Positions 1 through 6,196 of a DNA stretch of 8,963 nucleotides are shown piece by piece. The position numbers were made by a program, and so were the translations under genes. Every line of letters begins with the position of its first letter. Position 1 is the stretch's first letter. This DNA comes from a bacterium (GTDB taxonomy: Bacteria > Latescibacterota > UBA2968 > GCA-2709665). The stretch covers positions 1 to 8,963 of the forward strand of contig JAQCGA010000128.1 in assembly GCA_027619145.1 (NCBI GenBank), read 5' to 3'. Below the pieces are notes generated by a model. That model was given only the letters and a program-made list of their open reading frames with translations. It was not told the origin of the DNA and made no database searches.

Positions 1-1
1 T

Positions 2-1183
2 GCAGCCGAACCCGGAGATACAGTGATTGTGGACGGTCGGCGCGGGCTGCTGATTGTGCGTCCAAATGCCAAAACCCTGGCCCGGTACCAGGAGGAAGCC
101 AGCCGAGATCACGAGATCCGGAAGGGCCTCTCTTCATTTAAAGAAATTCCTGCGGTTACGCTCGATGGTGTGAAGGTGCGGCTACAAGGCAATATTGAAC
201 TTCCCGAAGAGGTGAAGTCGGTGTTGGCCTACGGTGCCGAAGGCATTGGGTTGTACCGGACCGAGTACCTGTACATGATGAGTTCCGGTTTGCCAGATGA
301 AGAAGAACAAGCAGCAGCTTACAGTCGGTTGGCAGAGCAGGTTGCGCCGCATCCTCTGGTGGTCCGCACACTGGACCTGGGCGGAGACAAGCTTTCGAGT
401 GTGTTGAATTACCACACGCAGGAGATGAACCCATTCCTGGGTTGGCGGGCCATTCGGCTTACGCTGGCCAACCGGGATTTGTTCCGGGCCCAGCTGCGGG
501 CCATTTTGCGGGCAAGCGTACACGGGAATGTCCGATTGATGTACCCGATGATTTCAGGAGTTGAAGAGCTGGCTGAGGCAAATGGAGTGCTGGAAGAGGC
601 GCGTGTAGAACTGCGCGCTCAGGGGGTTCCTTTTGATGAACATTGCCAGGTCGGTGCAATGATCGAGGTGCCTTCGGCTGCTGTGGTTGCAGATCTGCTT
701 GCAATCTCGGTGGACTTTTTTAGCATTGGCACGAATGATTTGATCCAGTACACCATTGCTGTGGACCGGGGCAACGAGCGCGTGGCCTATCTGTTCGATC
801 CGTTTCACCCGGCAGTTTTGCGTTTGATCAAGTCCGTGGCCGATGCCGGGCACGGGCGCGGTATTCCGGTGACGTTGTGTGGAGAAATGGCCGGGGATCC
901 GTGGTGCGGCATTTTACTGCTGGGGTTAGGGGTAGACGGTTTCAGTATGAGTCCGCGAGCGATTCCGGAAGTGAAGCGTGCCATACGCTCAATTTCTATG
1001 GAGACGGCCCGAAAACTTGCCAAACACGCGTTGTCTCTTTCGTCGGGTACAGAGATCCGGCGCTATCTCCAAGAGGCGGTGCCGCCCGAGGTGCGTGAGG
1101 TGTTGCCAGAACCGCAGTTCCTGGAAATCGAGCCGGACGCGTCGTCCGTGGCAGCAGGCTTCTCTCGAGGAGATTCTCCATGA
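2..1183 (+). CDS. ptsI: Phosphoenolpyruvate-protein phosphotransferase (PTS enzyme I), 5' end missing
   Basis: Enzyme I takes phosphate from phosphoenolpyruvate and passes it to HPr, the first step of the sugar phosphotransferase system, in the cytoplasm. The reading frame is open from base 2, so the gene starts left of the window. 393 codons are visible, against about 575 residues in E. coli. The N-terminal HPr-binding domain and the phosphorylated histidine are outside the window. The C-terminal PEP-binding barrel is complete: LYRTEY (Arg at 257-259), RTLDLGGDK (Arg at 365-367), NPFLGWRAIR, GAMIEVPSAA, the PEP-utiliser signature DFFSIGTNDLIQY from base 713, and the active-site CGEMAGDP with Cys at 878-880. 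About 35 residues follow the usual end of the family (EIRRYLQEAVPPE onward), rich in Pro and Glu. The stop overlaps the next start as ATGA, indicating an operon. An internal GTG at base 23 is in frame but lies within the conserved region, so it is not the start. Confidence 0.96.
   Translation, partial: AAEPGDTVIVDGRRGLLIVRPNAKTLARYQEEASRDHEIRKGLSSFKEIPAVTLDGVKVRLQGNIELPEEVKSVLAYGAEGIGLYRTEYLYMMSSGLPDEEEQAAAYSRLAEQVAPHPLVVRTLDLGGDKLSSVLNYHTQEMNPFLGWRAIRLTLANRDLFRAQLRAILRASVHGNVRLMYPMISGVEELAEANGVLEEARVELRAQGVPFDEHCQVGAMIEVPSAAVVADLLAISVDFFSIGTNDLIQYTIAVDRGNERVAYLFDPFHPAVLRLIKSVADAGHGRGIPVTLCGEMAGDPWCGILLLGLGVDGFSMSPRAIPEVKRAIRSISMETARKLAKHALSLSSGTEIRRYLQEAVPPEVREVLPEPQFLEIEPDASSVAAGFSRGDSP
1167..1172 (+). 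promoter_or_regulatory. Ribosome binding site of the nucleotidyltransferase gene
   Basis: GAGGAG lies inside the last codons of ptsI, 7 bases before the ATG at 1180. It supports that ATG as the start and, with the ATGA overlap, suggests translational coupling to ptsI. Confidence 0.7.
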
Positions 1184-2178
1184 TTGGCCTTTCCGACGGG
1201 TGGGCGGTTATTCCTGCAGCCGGAGTGGGGAGCCGTTTGCGTCCTCATACACATACCACGCCGAAGGCGCTGTTGCCTGTTGCCGGAAAACCGATTCTGG
1301 GGTACATCTTGGATGAAGTGGTTCGGCTGGGTATCGACAAGGTGGCGCTGGTGGTTGGGCATCTGGGGGATCGGATTGTGCAATTTGTGAAAAAGACGTA
1401 CTCTTTTTCGCAGGTTGTTCCGGTGATTCAGAATGAGCCCCAGGGTTTGGGACAGGCGGTGTACCTGACCCGCAAATGGGTGGATGGTGCCCCGCTGCTG
1501 ATCGTGTATGGAGATACGGTTTTTGAAGGCGACCTGATGGGTGCTGCCCGGCTCAAGGCAGACGCTGCAATTGGGGTCCGGCAGGTAGAAGACCCGCGCA
1601 GATTCGGCGTGGTTCAGGTGGAGGGGCAGAAAATTGTTCGTCTGGTGGAAAAACCGGAGGAATTTATTTCAGACCTGGCCATTGTCGGCGTGAATTTGAT
1701 TCAGCGGAGCGAGTTGCTGTTTTCGTGTCTACAAACTCTGGTAGAAAAGGACATTCGGACGCGTGGAGAATTACAACTTACCGATGCGTTTGGTCTGATG
1801 GTGGAAGCCGGAGCGCATCTGGAAATGTTCCCGGTGGAGCACTGGTTTGATTGTGGCGCCCCCGAGTCTCTGCTGGAAACGAATCGGCACCTCCTGGGGC
1901 GGCACGCCACACCCTGTCAGAGGGAGGGTGCCATTTTGATTCCACCTGTTTTTGTGGCCGAGTCTGCTACGGTGAAGAATTCTATTCTGGGTCCGTACGT
2001 TTCGGTAGGTGACGATGCCGAAGTAACAGATGCACTGGTTCGGGATTCAATTATTGGAGAAGGAGCCAAGCTGAGCGGCTGTTTTCTGGAACGGTCGCTG
2101 GTGGGGTCCAAAGCGGTGGTTGAAGCTGGCCCCCGCAGGTTGAATGTAGGAGATTCTTCCGAAGTCAGCCTGTATTGA
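1180..2178 (+). CDS. Sugar-1-phosphate nucleotidyltransferase with C-terminal left-handed beta-helix
   Basis: This 332-residue protein is predicted to join a nucleoside triphosphate and a sugar 1-phosphate to give an NDP-sugar and pyrophosphate, feeding surface polysaccharide or cell-wall synthesis. The N-terminal Rossmann-like domain (about 1-240) carries the pyrophosphorylase signature at residues 12-38 (PAAGVGSRLRP, then PKALLPVAGKP), a metal-binding GD at 111-112, EKP at 157-159, GELQLTDAF at 196-204, and a second metal-type Asp in WFDCG near 224. Residues 251-315 form imperfect hexapeptide repeats (ILIPPV, SILGPYV, SIIGEGA, SLVGS), a short left-handed beta-helix as in long-form RmlA/StrD-like and archaeal sugar nucleotidyltransferases. 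The helix is too short to show an intact acetyltransferase domain. The ATG overlaps the ptsI stop and has a good ribosome binding site. Nucleotide and sugar specificity (dTTP/glucose, GTP/mannose or UTP) cannot be read from the sequence. metK follows after 57 bases. Confidence 0.9.
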   Translation: MIGLSDGWAVIPAAGVGSRLRPHTHTTPKALLPVAGKPILGYILDEVVRLGIDKVALVVGHLGDRIVQFVKKTYSFSQVVPVIQNEPQGLGQAVYLTRKWVDGAPLLIVYGDTVFEGDLMGAARLKADAAIGVRQVEDPRRFGVVQVEGQKIVRLVEKPEEFISDLAIVGVNLIQRSELLFSCLQTLVEKDIRTRGELQLTDAFGLMVEAGAHLEMFPVEHWFDCGAPESLLETNRHLLGRHATPCQREGAILIPPVFVAESATVKNSILGPYVSVGDDAEVTDALVRDSIIGEGAKLSGCFLERSLVGSKAVVEAGPRRLNVGDSSEVSLY

Positions 2179-2188
2179 CGTGGGTCAA
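2175..2188. repeat. Inverted repeat TTGAC-N4-GTCAA upstream of metK
   Basis: A perfect 5-bp inverted repeat with a 4-base spacer overlaps the stop codon of the nucleotidyltransferase gene, 47 bases before the metK start. It has the size of a dimeric repressor operator, but arms this short often occur by chance. The gap is too short for a classical SAM riboswitch, and I see no convincing -10/-35 pair. Confidence 0.2.
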
Positions 2189-2219
2189 AATCAGCCATTC
2201 GTTTGAATTCATTCTTAAC

Positions 2220-2225
2220 AGGAGA
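2220..2225 (+). promoter_or_regulatory. Ribosome binding site deciding the metK start
   Basis: AGGAGA ends 10 bases before the ATG at 2236. It favours that ATG over an in-frame TTG at 2203, which would add 11 residues with no family counterpart. Confidence 0.65.
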
Positions 2226-2235
2226 AATTGTTTTT

Positions 2236-3402
2236 ATGAGGCGTCTTTTTACATCTGAATCCGTATCTGAAGGTCACCCCGACAAAGTTTCAGACCAGAT
2301 CAGCGATGCGGTTCTGGATGCAATGCTCGCGCAAGACAAACGTTCCAGGGTTGCGTGCGAAACGCTGGTGACTACCGGGCAGGTGATTGTGTCTGGCGAA
2401 GTCACGAGCAGTGCGCATGTGGATATCCAGGAGCTGGTCCGGGATGTGATTGCGGATATTGGTTATACGGAATCGGACTATGGTTTCGACGCCCGTTCGT
2501 GCGGTGTGCTCGTGGCGCTGCACACGCAGTCTCCGGATATCTCGCAGGGCGTCAGTCAGGGCGAAGGGTTGTACGCAGAACAGGGCGCCGGAGACCAGGG
2601 GATGATGTTTGGTTATGCGTGCCGGGAAACCCCGGAACTGATGCCGATGCCCATTATGCTTTCGCACAAGCTGGTGCAAGAGTTAGCCCGCCTTCGCAAA
2701 AACAAGACCATTCGTTATCTGCGGCCGGACAGCAAATCGCAGGTGACGGTGGAGTATGAGGGCGACAAGCCGGTGCGTGTGCATACGGTGGTTCTTTCCA
2801 CCCAGCACGATCCCAATGTGACACACAGCCGGATTACCAACGATCTGGTGAAGCACGTGATTAAGAAGGTGATTCCCGCCAAATACCTGGATTCAGATAC
2901 GATTTATCATATCAATCCCACCGGGCGGTTCGTGGTAGGTGGACCCCACGGCGATACGGGCCTGACTGGCCGCAAGATTATTGTGGATACGTACGGTGGA
3001 ATGGGCCGGCACGGCGGCGGTGCATTTTCGGGTAAGGATCCGAGCAAGGTAGATCGAAGTGCGCACTATGCGGCCCGTTATGTGGCGAAGAACGTGGTGA
3101 AGGCTCGCCTGGCAGATCGTTGTGAAGTTCAACTGGCGTACGCCATTGGCGTTGCAAAGCCGGTGTCGATTGTGGTGGATACGTTCGGTACGGAGAAAAT
3201 TTCGAACGAGGCCATCTCGCAGTTGATCGGGGAGCATTTTGATTTGACGCCAAGCGGAATCATCAAGTCTTTGAATTTGCTTCGCCCCATCTATCGTCCT
3301 ACAGCTGCCTATGGCCACTTTGGGCGCAAGGGGAAGAATTTTACGTGGGAACAAACGGACAAGGCTGATGCTTTGCAGAAGGCGGCGAAGCAGCTATCGT
3401 AG
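2236..3402 (+). CDS. metK: S-adenosylmethionine synthetase (methionine adenosyltransferase)
   Basis: This cytoplasmic enzyme makes S-adenosylmethionine from methionine and ATP, releasing phosphate and pyrophosphate. With the start at 2236 it has 388 residues, close to E. coli MetK (384). The N-terminus is typical ([20 protein letters not shown]), with His14 and Asp16 of the ATP/metal site. Both family signatures are intact: GAGDQG at 117-122 and GGGAFSGKD at 260-268, followed by [21 protein letters not shown] (225-240), [11 protein letters not shown] (about 301-311) and the C-terminal AYGHFGR (358-364) are also conserved, so it should be active. It lies 57 bases after the nucleotidyltransferase gene on the same strand and may be co-transcribed or have its own promoter. 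It ends before a strong terminator and faces the minus-strand operon. Confidence 0.98.
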   Translation: MRRLFTSESVSEGHPDKVSDQISDAVLDAMLAQDKRSRVACETLVTTGQVIVSGEVTSSAHVDIQELVRDVIADIGYTESDYGFDARSCGVLVALHTQSPDISQGVSQGEGLYAEQGAGDQGMMFGYACRETPELMPMPIMLSHKLVQELARLRKNKTIRYLRPDSKSQVTVEYEGDKPVRVHTVVLSTQHDPNVTHSRITNDLVKHVIKKVIPAKYLDSDTIYHINPTGRFVVGGPHGDTGLTGRKIIVDTYGGMGRHGGGAFSGKDPSKVDRSAHYAARYVAKNVVKARLADRCEVQLAYAIGVAKPVSIVVDTFGTEKISNEAISQLIGEHFDLTPSGIIKSLNLLRPIYRPTAAYGHFGRKGKNFTWEQTDKADALQKAAKQLS

Positions 3403-3451
3403 AACAAATGTCCGCTGGCGGTTATTTTATGCTACCGGGCCATAAGAATGT

Positions 3452-3499
3452 GAAGAGGGTAGAACGATTTCAACGATCGTTCTACCCTCTTCTTATTTG
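3452..3499 (+). terminator. Strong intrinsic terminator after metK, in the convergent junction
   Basis: GAAGAGGGTAGAACGAT (3452-3468) pairs perfectly over 17 bases with 3476-3492 around a 7-base loop, followed by the T-rich TTATTTG. It lies 49 bases after the metK stop. In the reverse direction the same stem lies downstream of the minus-strand operon but is followed by a poorer T tract (ACATTCTTATG), so it may stop transcription both ways, with metK the better fit. Confidence 0.85.
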
Positions 3500-3557
3500 T
3501 CTGGAAATATTGGTATTCAGTGATGACGTGGGTCCGGTTTTTTGGATAGAGGCTGGG

Positions 3558-3574
3558 CTGGCATTGCATTTGCC
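3558..3574 (+). promoter_or_regulatory. Sigma-54 (-24/-12) promoter-like sequence
   Basis: CTGGCATTGCATTTGCC matches TGGCA-N6-TTGC, the RpoN consensus, with the GG and GC dinucleotides at the correct 12-base distance. One consensus base after TGGCA differs (T for C). It points rightward, so a transcript would begin near 3585 and run antisense to the 3' end of the beta-barrel gene at 3651-4793. I found no other exact TGGCA-N6-TTGC match on either strand. Function is unproven; no plus-strand gene follows it. Confidence 0.3.
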
Positions 3575-3586
3575 TTTGAGCCAGAG

Positions 3587-3606
3587 CCCCGTGAGTTCGG
3601 GGTTTT
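3587..3606 (+). terminator. Second small hairpin with T tract
   Basis: CCCCG (3587-3591) pairs with CGGGG (3598-3602) around a 6-base loop and is followed by TTTT. It is oriented to stop rightward transcription, so it may back up the main metK terminator or end a transcript from the sigma-54-like site. The stem is only 5 bp, so confidence is limited. It does not serve the minus-strand operon, because no T tract follows in that direction. Confidence 0.4.
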
Positions 3607-3650
3607 CTGTAGATGTGGGCGCAGCGGCAGAGTTGGATGAACGTACGATA

Positions 3651-4793
3651 TCAGAAGTCGCGCTTGAAACGGACGGAGACAACCCAGGGGTCTTGTTTGC
3701 GGTCCAGTCTTCGGGCAATATTTACGCGGAGGATCTGGCGGGGCAGGGCAATGGCAAGTCCTGCGTTGGTTTTGAAATCCCGAGGGGCCAGATCCCCAAA
3801 GCCTTCCAGGAAATTTGCCCGATTCGGCATGGTGTTGACCCAGCCGCTGTCTAAGAAGAGGACCAGGTTGAGCAGGTGAAATCCTCGCATGGGGATGCGG
3901 CCAAGCAGATCGCCTTCAAAGCGGTAGTCCAGGTTCAATAGGACGAACCGGTTGCCAGTAAATTCTTTGATTTCGAACCCGCGTAAGGTGCTGACACCGC
4001 CGAGGTCAAAAAGGTGTTGTTCCGCATTGCTTTCCCTTGTGCCTAACCGAGCCTGGAATACGAGAGCCTGTTGACCGAAGGTGATTTTCTGATGTCGCTT
4101 GAGTTCCAGTACCATGCCGTTGTAGCTAAATTCCCGGAATCCACGCTCCAGCAGAACGGCCAGGCGCCAGGCATTTCGAAAAAGTGGGCTGGATCTCCGA
4201 TTGTCGTACACGGCTCCCGCTTGAACAATTCCTACTGAACCAGGCTGAATGGGAGGATTGATTCGGAAGGGACGGTCTGGATAAAAGAGGCTCCAGCCCG
4301 TTTCCAGCGGCATGCTTTCATAGGTAAATGCGGTGAGCTGGCTCAGCAGGAGGAAGTGCCTGCGAATCCGGTAACTAAGCTTGGTTTCGAATCCGTTTTT
4401 TGCGCGAAAATAGTCACGATAGTCCCATTTAAACAGGGCGGCGAAGACGCTGTTTTCTCCGGAGCCAATGCGTTCGCTATCGTAGGTTTCCGTACGGTCG
4501 AATGCTGTAAAGGAGGCGTCCAGGGTGGGAGTCCGGTACTGAACCCCTGTTTCCCCGCGAGGTTTTCGGTTATGGATGCCTGAGCCGCCTTCTACAAAAA
4601 ACTGGAGGTTTGGCCAGGCTCGGTTGGCCAGACCAAGGCGATATCCCAGAAACAATCCTTCCACACGGTTGTAACGAATGCGGGCAGACCGTGAAAGGTT
4701 CTTCGCCCAGGCAGGTTGCCGGGAGGCGGCCTCTGTTTGTGCTGCAAATAGCATAAGCAGGCATAGTGCCAGGGCCAGTGCGAGCTTGCTCAA
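3651..4793 (-). CDS. Omp85-superfamily (BamA/TamA-like, surface antigen D15) outer-membrane beta-barrel without POTRA domains
   Basis: This is a predicted 380-residue outer-membrane protein. Residues 1-23 form a signal peptide (SKLALALALCLLMLFAAQTEA). The barrel seems to begin almost at once (YNRVEGLFLG, 41-50), leaving no room for the POTRA repeats by which BamA or TamA handle clients. The rest alternates polar and hydrophobic residues with many aromatics. It carries the superfamily hallmark GGVSTLRGF (265-273), whose Arg normally sits inside the barrel lumen, then paired strands around FVLLNLDYRF and LVLFLDSGW, and ends in Phe after alternating residues, a typical beta-signal. The start is TTG at 4793, chosen because AAGGGAG lies 5 bases upstream and the signal peptide follows directly. 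It is the last gene of the operon, 23 bases after the response regulator. The family includes insertases, secretion pores and bare barrels of unknown role; the cargo or function here is not visible. Confidence 0.85.
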   Translation of the reverse strand: MSKLALALALCLLMLFAAQTEAASRQPAWAKNLSRSARIRYNRVEGLFLGYRLGLANRAWPNLQFFVEGGSGIHNRKPRGETGVQYRTPTLDASFTAFDRTETYDSERIGSGENSVFAALFKWDYRDYFRAKNGFETKLSYRIRRHFLLLSQLTAFTYESMPLETGWSLFYPDRPFRINPPIQPGSVGIVQAGAVYDNRRSSPLFRNAWRLAVLLERGFREFSYNGMVLELKRHQKITFGQQALVFQARLGTRESNAEQHLFDLGGVSTLRGFEIKEFTGNRFVLLNLDYRFEGDLLGRIPMRGFHLLNLVLFLDSGWVNTMPNRANFLEGFGDLAPRDFKTNAGLAIALPRQILRVNIARRLDRKQDPWVVSVRFKRDF

Positions 4794-4794
4794 T

Positions 4795-4813
4795 CTGTCT
4801 CCCTTTCAGACAG
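4795..4813 (-). promoter_or_regulatory. Hairpin presenting the ribosome binding site of the terminal barrel gene
   Basis: On the coding strand CTGTCT (4813-4808) can pair with AGACAG (4800-4795). The 7-base loop GAAAGGG holds most of the Shine-Dalgarno sequence, and the 3' arm ends one base before the TTG start at 4793. The fold could tune translation of the barrel relative to the regulator upstream. A 6-bp stem is modest evidence. Confidence 0.35.
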
Positions 4814-4816
4814 GGG

Positions 4817-6196
4817 TCAACGTTCAATGGCGTAGTACTTGATTTTTTTGTGCAGGTTTGTGCGTTCAATACCCAGGATGCGCGCAGCCTGGGTCACGTT
4901 CCAGTTGTTGTTTTTTAATGCGTGCGAAATGTACAACTGTTCAACGGCTTCGCGTATTTCGCGGAGGGTTTTGCCTTCGGCGAGGCCGGGAAGTGTTCCT
5001 GGCGCAGCACCAGATTCTGCTTTTACAGCGTGCGGACCATTTAGACCCGGAAGATCTTCTGCTTCGATGGTGTCGGTGGCGACCATGATGGAAAGCCGTT
5101 CCACCAGATTTTTTAATTCACGGATGTTTCCAGGCCAATCGTACGCGCACAGGTCTTTGAGCGCGTCTGGAGAAAGCTGTTTTGGGAGGAAGTCGTTTTC
5201 TTCGGCATAAAGGCGAAGGAAATGGTTCGCAAGGGTGGGAACATCATCCCGGCGGCCCCTCAGGGGTGGAGCTACAATTGGAACCACGTTGAGCCGAAAG
5301 AAAAGGTCTTCTCGAAATGCGCCTTGCTCCACAAGTTGCTGGAGATTCTTATTGGTGGCTGCAACCACCCGCACATCTACCTTGATGGTTTGTGAGCCAC
5401 CTACGCGTTCAAATTCACCCTGTTCCAGTGCACGGAGAACTTTGGCCTGCACGGAAAGGCTCATGTCTCCTATTTCGTCCAGAAACAAGGTGCCGCCGTC
5501 GGCTTGAAGGAATTTTCCATCGCGGGTTTTAACGGCGCCCGTGAATGCGCCCCGGTCACTGCCAAAGAGTTCGCTTTCGATGAGTTCTTCGGGAATAGCC
5601 GCGCAGTTGACTTTGATAAAAGGCCCGGAGTTGCGGCGGCTGTTGCGGTGAATATCTCTGGCAATGAGCTCTTTGCCCGTTCCGCTTTCTCCCAGGATGA
5701 GCACACGACCGTTGGTAGGAGCAACGCGTTCAATTTGCTGGCGGATGGACTGGATGGCACTGCTTTGTCCAACCATCTCGAAACGGCCCTGGATTTTTTG
5801 CCGCAGGTTGCGGTTTTCCTGAGCCAGAACAACGGTTTCCAGAGCATGGGAAATGGTGAGGAGAACTTTTTCTCGGGAGAGCGGTTTTTCAAGGAAGTCG
5901 TATGCACCCAGGCGGGTGGCCATCACAGCATCCTGGACCGTACCGTGTCCGGAGATCATAACGACGGCCAGGTCCGGTCGATTTTTGCGCAGCGATTTGA
6001 GTACCTCAATGCCGTTCATGCCGGGGAGAACGATGTCGAGCAGGACGACGTGAACGTTTTCTTCACCAACGGCGTCCAGAGCTTCCTGCCCGGATGCAGC
6101 ACACCGCACGCGGTAGCCTTCCCCGGAGAGAATCATTTCCAGAGACCGGCGGATATTGCGTTCATCATCCACTACCAGAATGGTTTTTTCGCTCAT
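4817..6196 (-). CDS. NtrX-like sigma-54-dependent response regulator
   Basis: This 459-residue cytoplasmic regulator has the NtrC-family three-part layout. The receiver domain (about 4-120) has the acidic pair Asp10-Asp11, phospho-acceptor Asp54 ([11 protein letters not shown]), Ser82 and Lys104. The AAA+ domain (about 142-370) has Walker A GESGTGKE (169-176), GAFTGA (216-221) for contact with sigma-54, Walker [12 protein letters not shown] (234-244), and [10 protein letters not shown] with its conserved arginines (295, 301). The Fis-type helix-turn-helix is at the end ([20 protein letters not shown], 434-453). All key residues are present, so it should activate RpoN promoters when phosphorylated, presumably by the kinase encoded just upstream. 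The family is closest to NtrX by the overall AAA+ wording and the [10 protein letters not shown] ending; NtrC or a zinc/envelope-responsive relative remains possible. The ATG overlaps the kinase stop as ATGA, with GGAGGT 6 bases upstream. Confidence 0.95.
   Translation of the reverse strand: MSEKTILVVDDERNIRRSLEMILSGEGYRVRCAASGQEALDAVGEENVHVVLLDIVLPGMNGIEVLKSLRKNRPDLAVVMISGHGTVQDAVMATRLGAYDFLEKPLSREKVLLTISHALETVVLAQENRNLRQKIQGRFEMVGQSSAIQSIRQQIERVAPTNGRVLILGESGTGKELIARDIHRNSRRNSGPFIKVNCAAIPEELIESELFGSDRGAFTGAVKTRDGKFLQADGGTLFLDEIGDMSLSVQAKVLRALEQGEFERVGGSQTIKVDVRVVAATNKNLQQLVEQGAFREDLFFRLNVVPIVAPPLRGRRDDVPTLANHFLRLYAEENDFLPKQLSPDALKDLCAYDWPGNIRELKNLVERLSIMVATDTIEAEDLPGLNGPHAVKAESGAAPGTLPGLAEGKTLREIREAVEQLYISHALKNNNWNVTQAARILGIERTNLHKKIKYYAIER

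Noticed and set aside
329..346. Sigma-54-like TGGCA...TTGC inside ptsI
   Set aside because: The spacing is one base too long for the -24/-12 elements and it lies in conserved coding sequence.
2175..2208. Sigma-70 promoter before metK with TTGACG as -35
   Set aside because: The -35 element is good, but no TATAAT-like -10 is found at 16-19 bases spacing, so a promoter cannot be supported.
2203..2235. Upstream in-frame TTG start for metK
   Set aside because: The added residues have no counterpart in the family, and the ribosome binding site fits the ATG at 2236.
2179..2235. SAM riboswitch upstream of metK
   Set aside because: The gap is 57 bases, too short for SAM-I, and shows no conserved stems.
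3411..3432. Possible terminator CCG-CTGG-CGG followed by TTATTTTAT
   Set aside because: The stem is only 3 bp; the 17-bp hairpin just downstream is far better.
3408..3854. 148-codon plus-strand open frame after metK
   Set aside because: It runs through the strong terminator hairpin and then antisense to the barrel gene, has no ribosome binding site or recognisable domain, and the minus-strand gene explains the region.
4758..4773. Sigma-54-like site on the minus strand (TGGCACTATGCCTGC)
   Set aside because: One key base of the -12 element is wrong, and it lies within the signal-peptide codons of the barrel gene, after its start.
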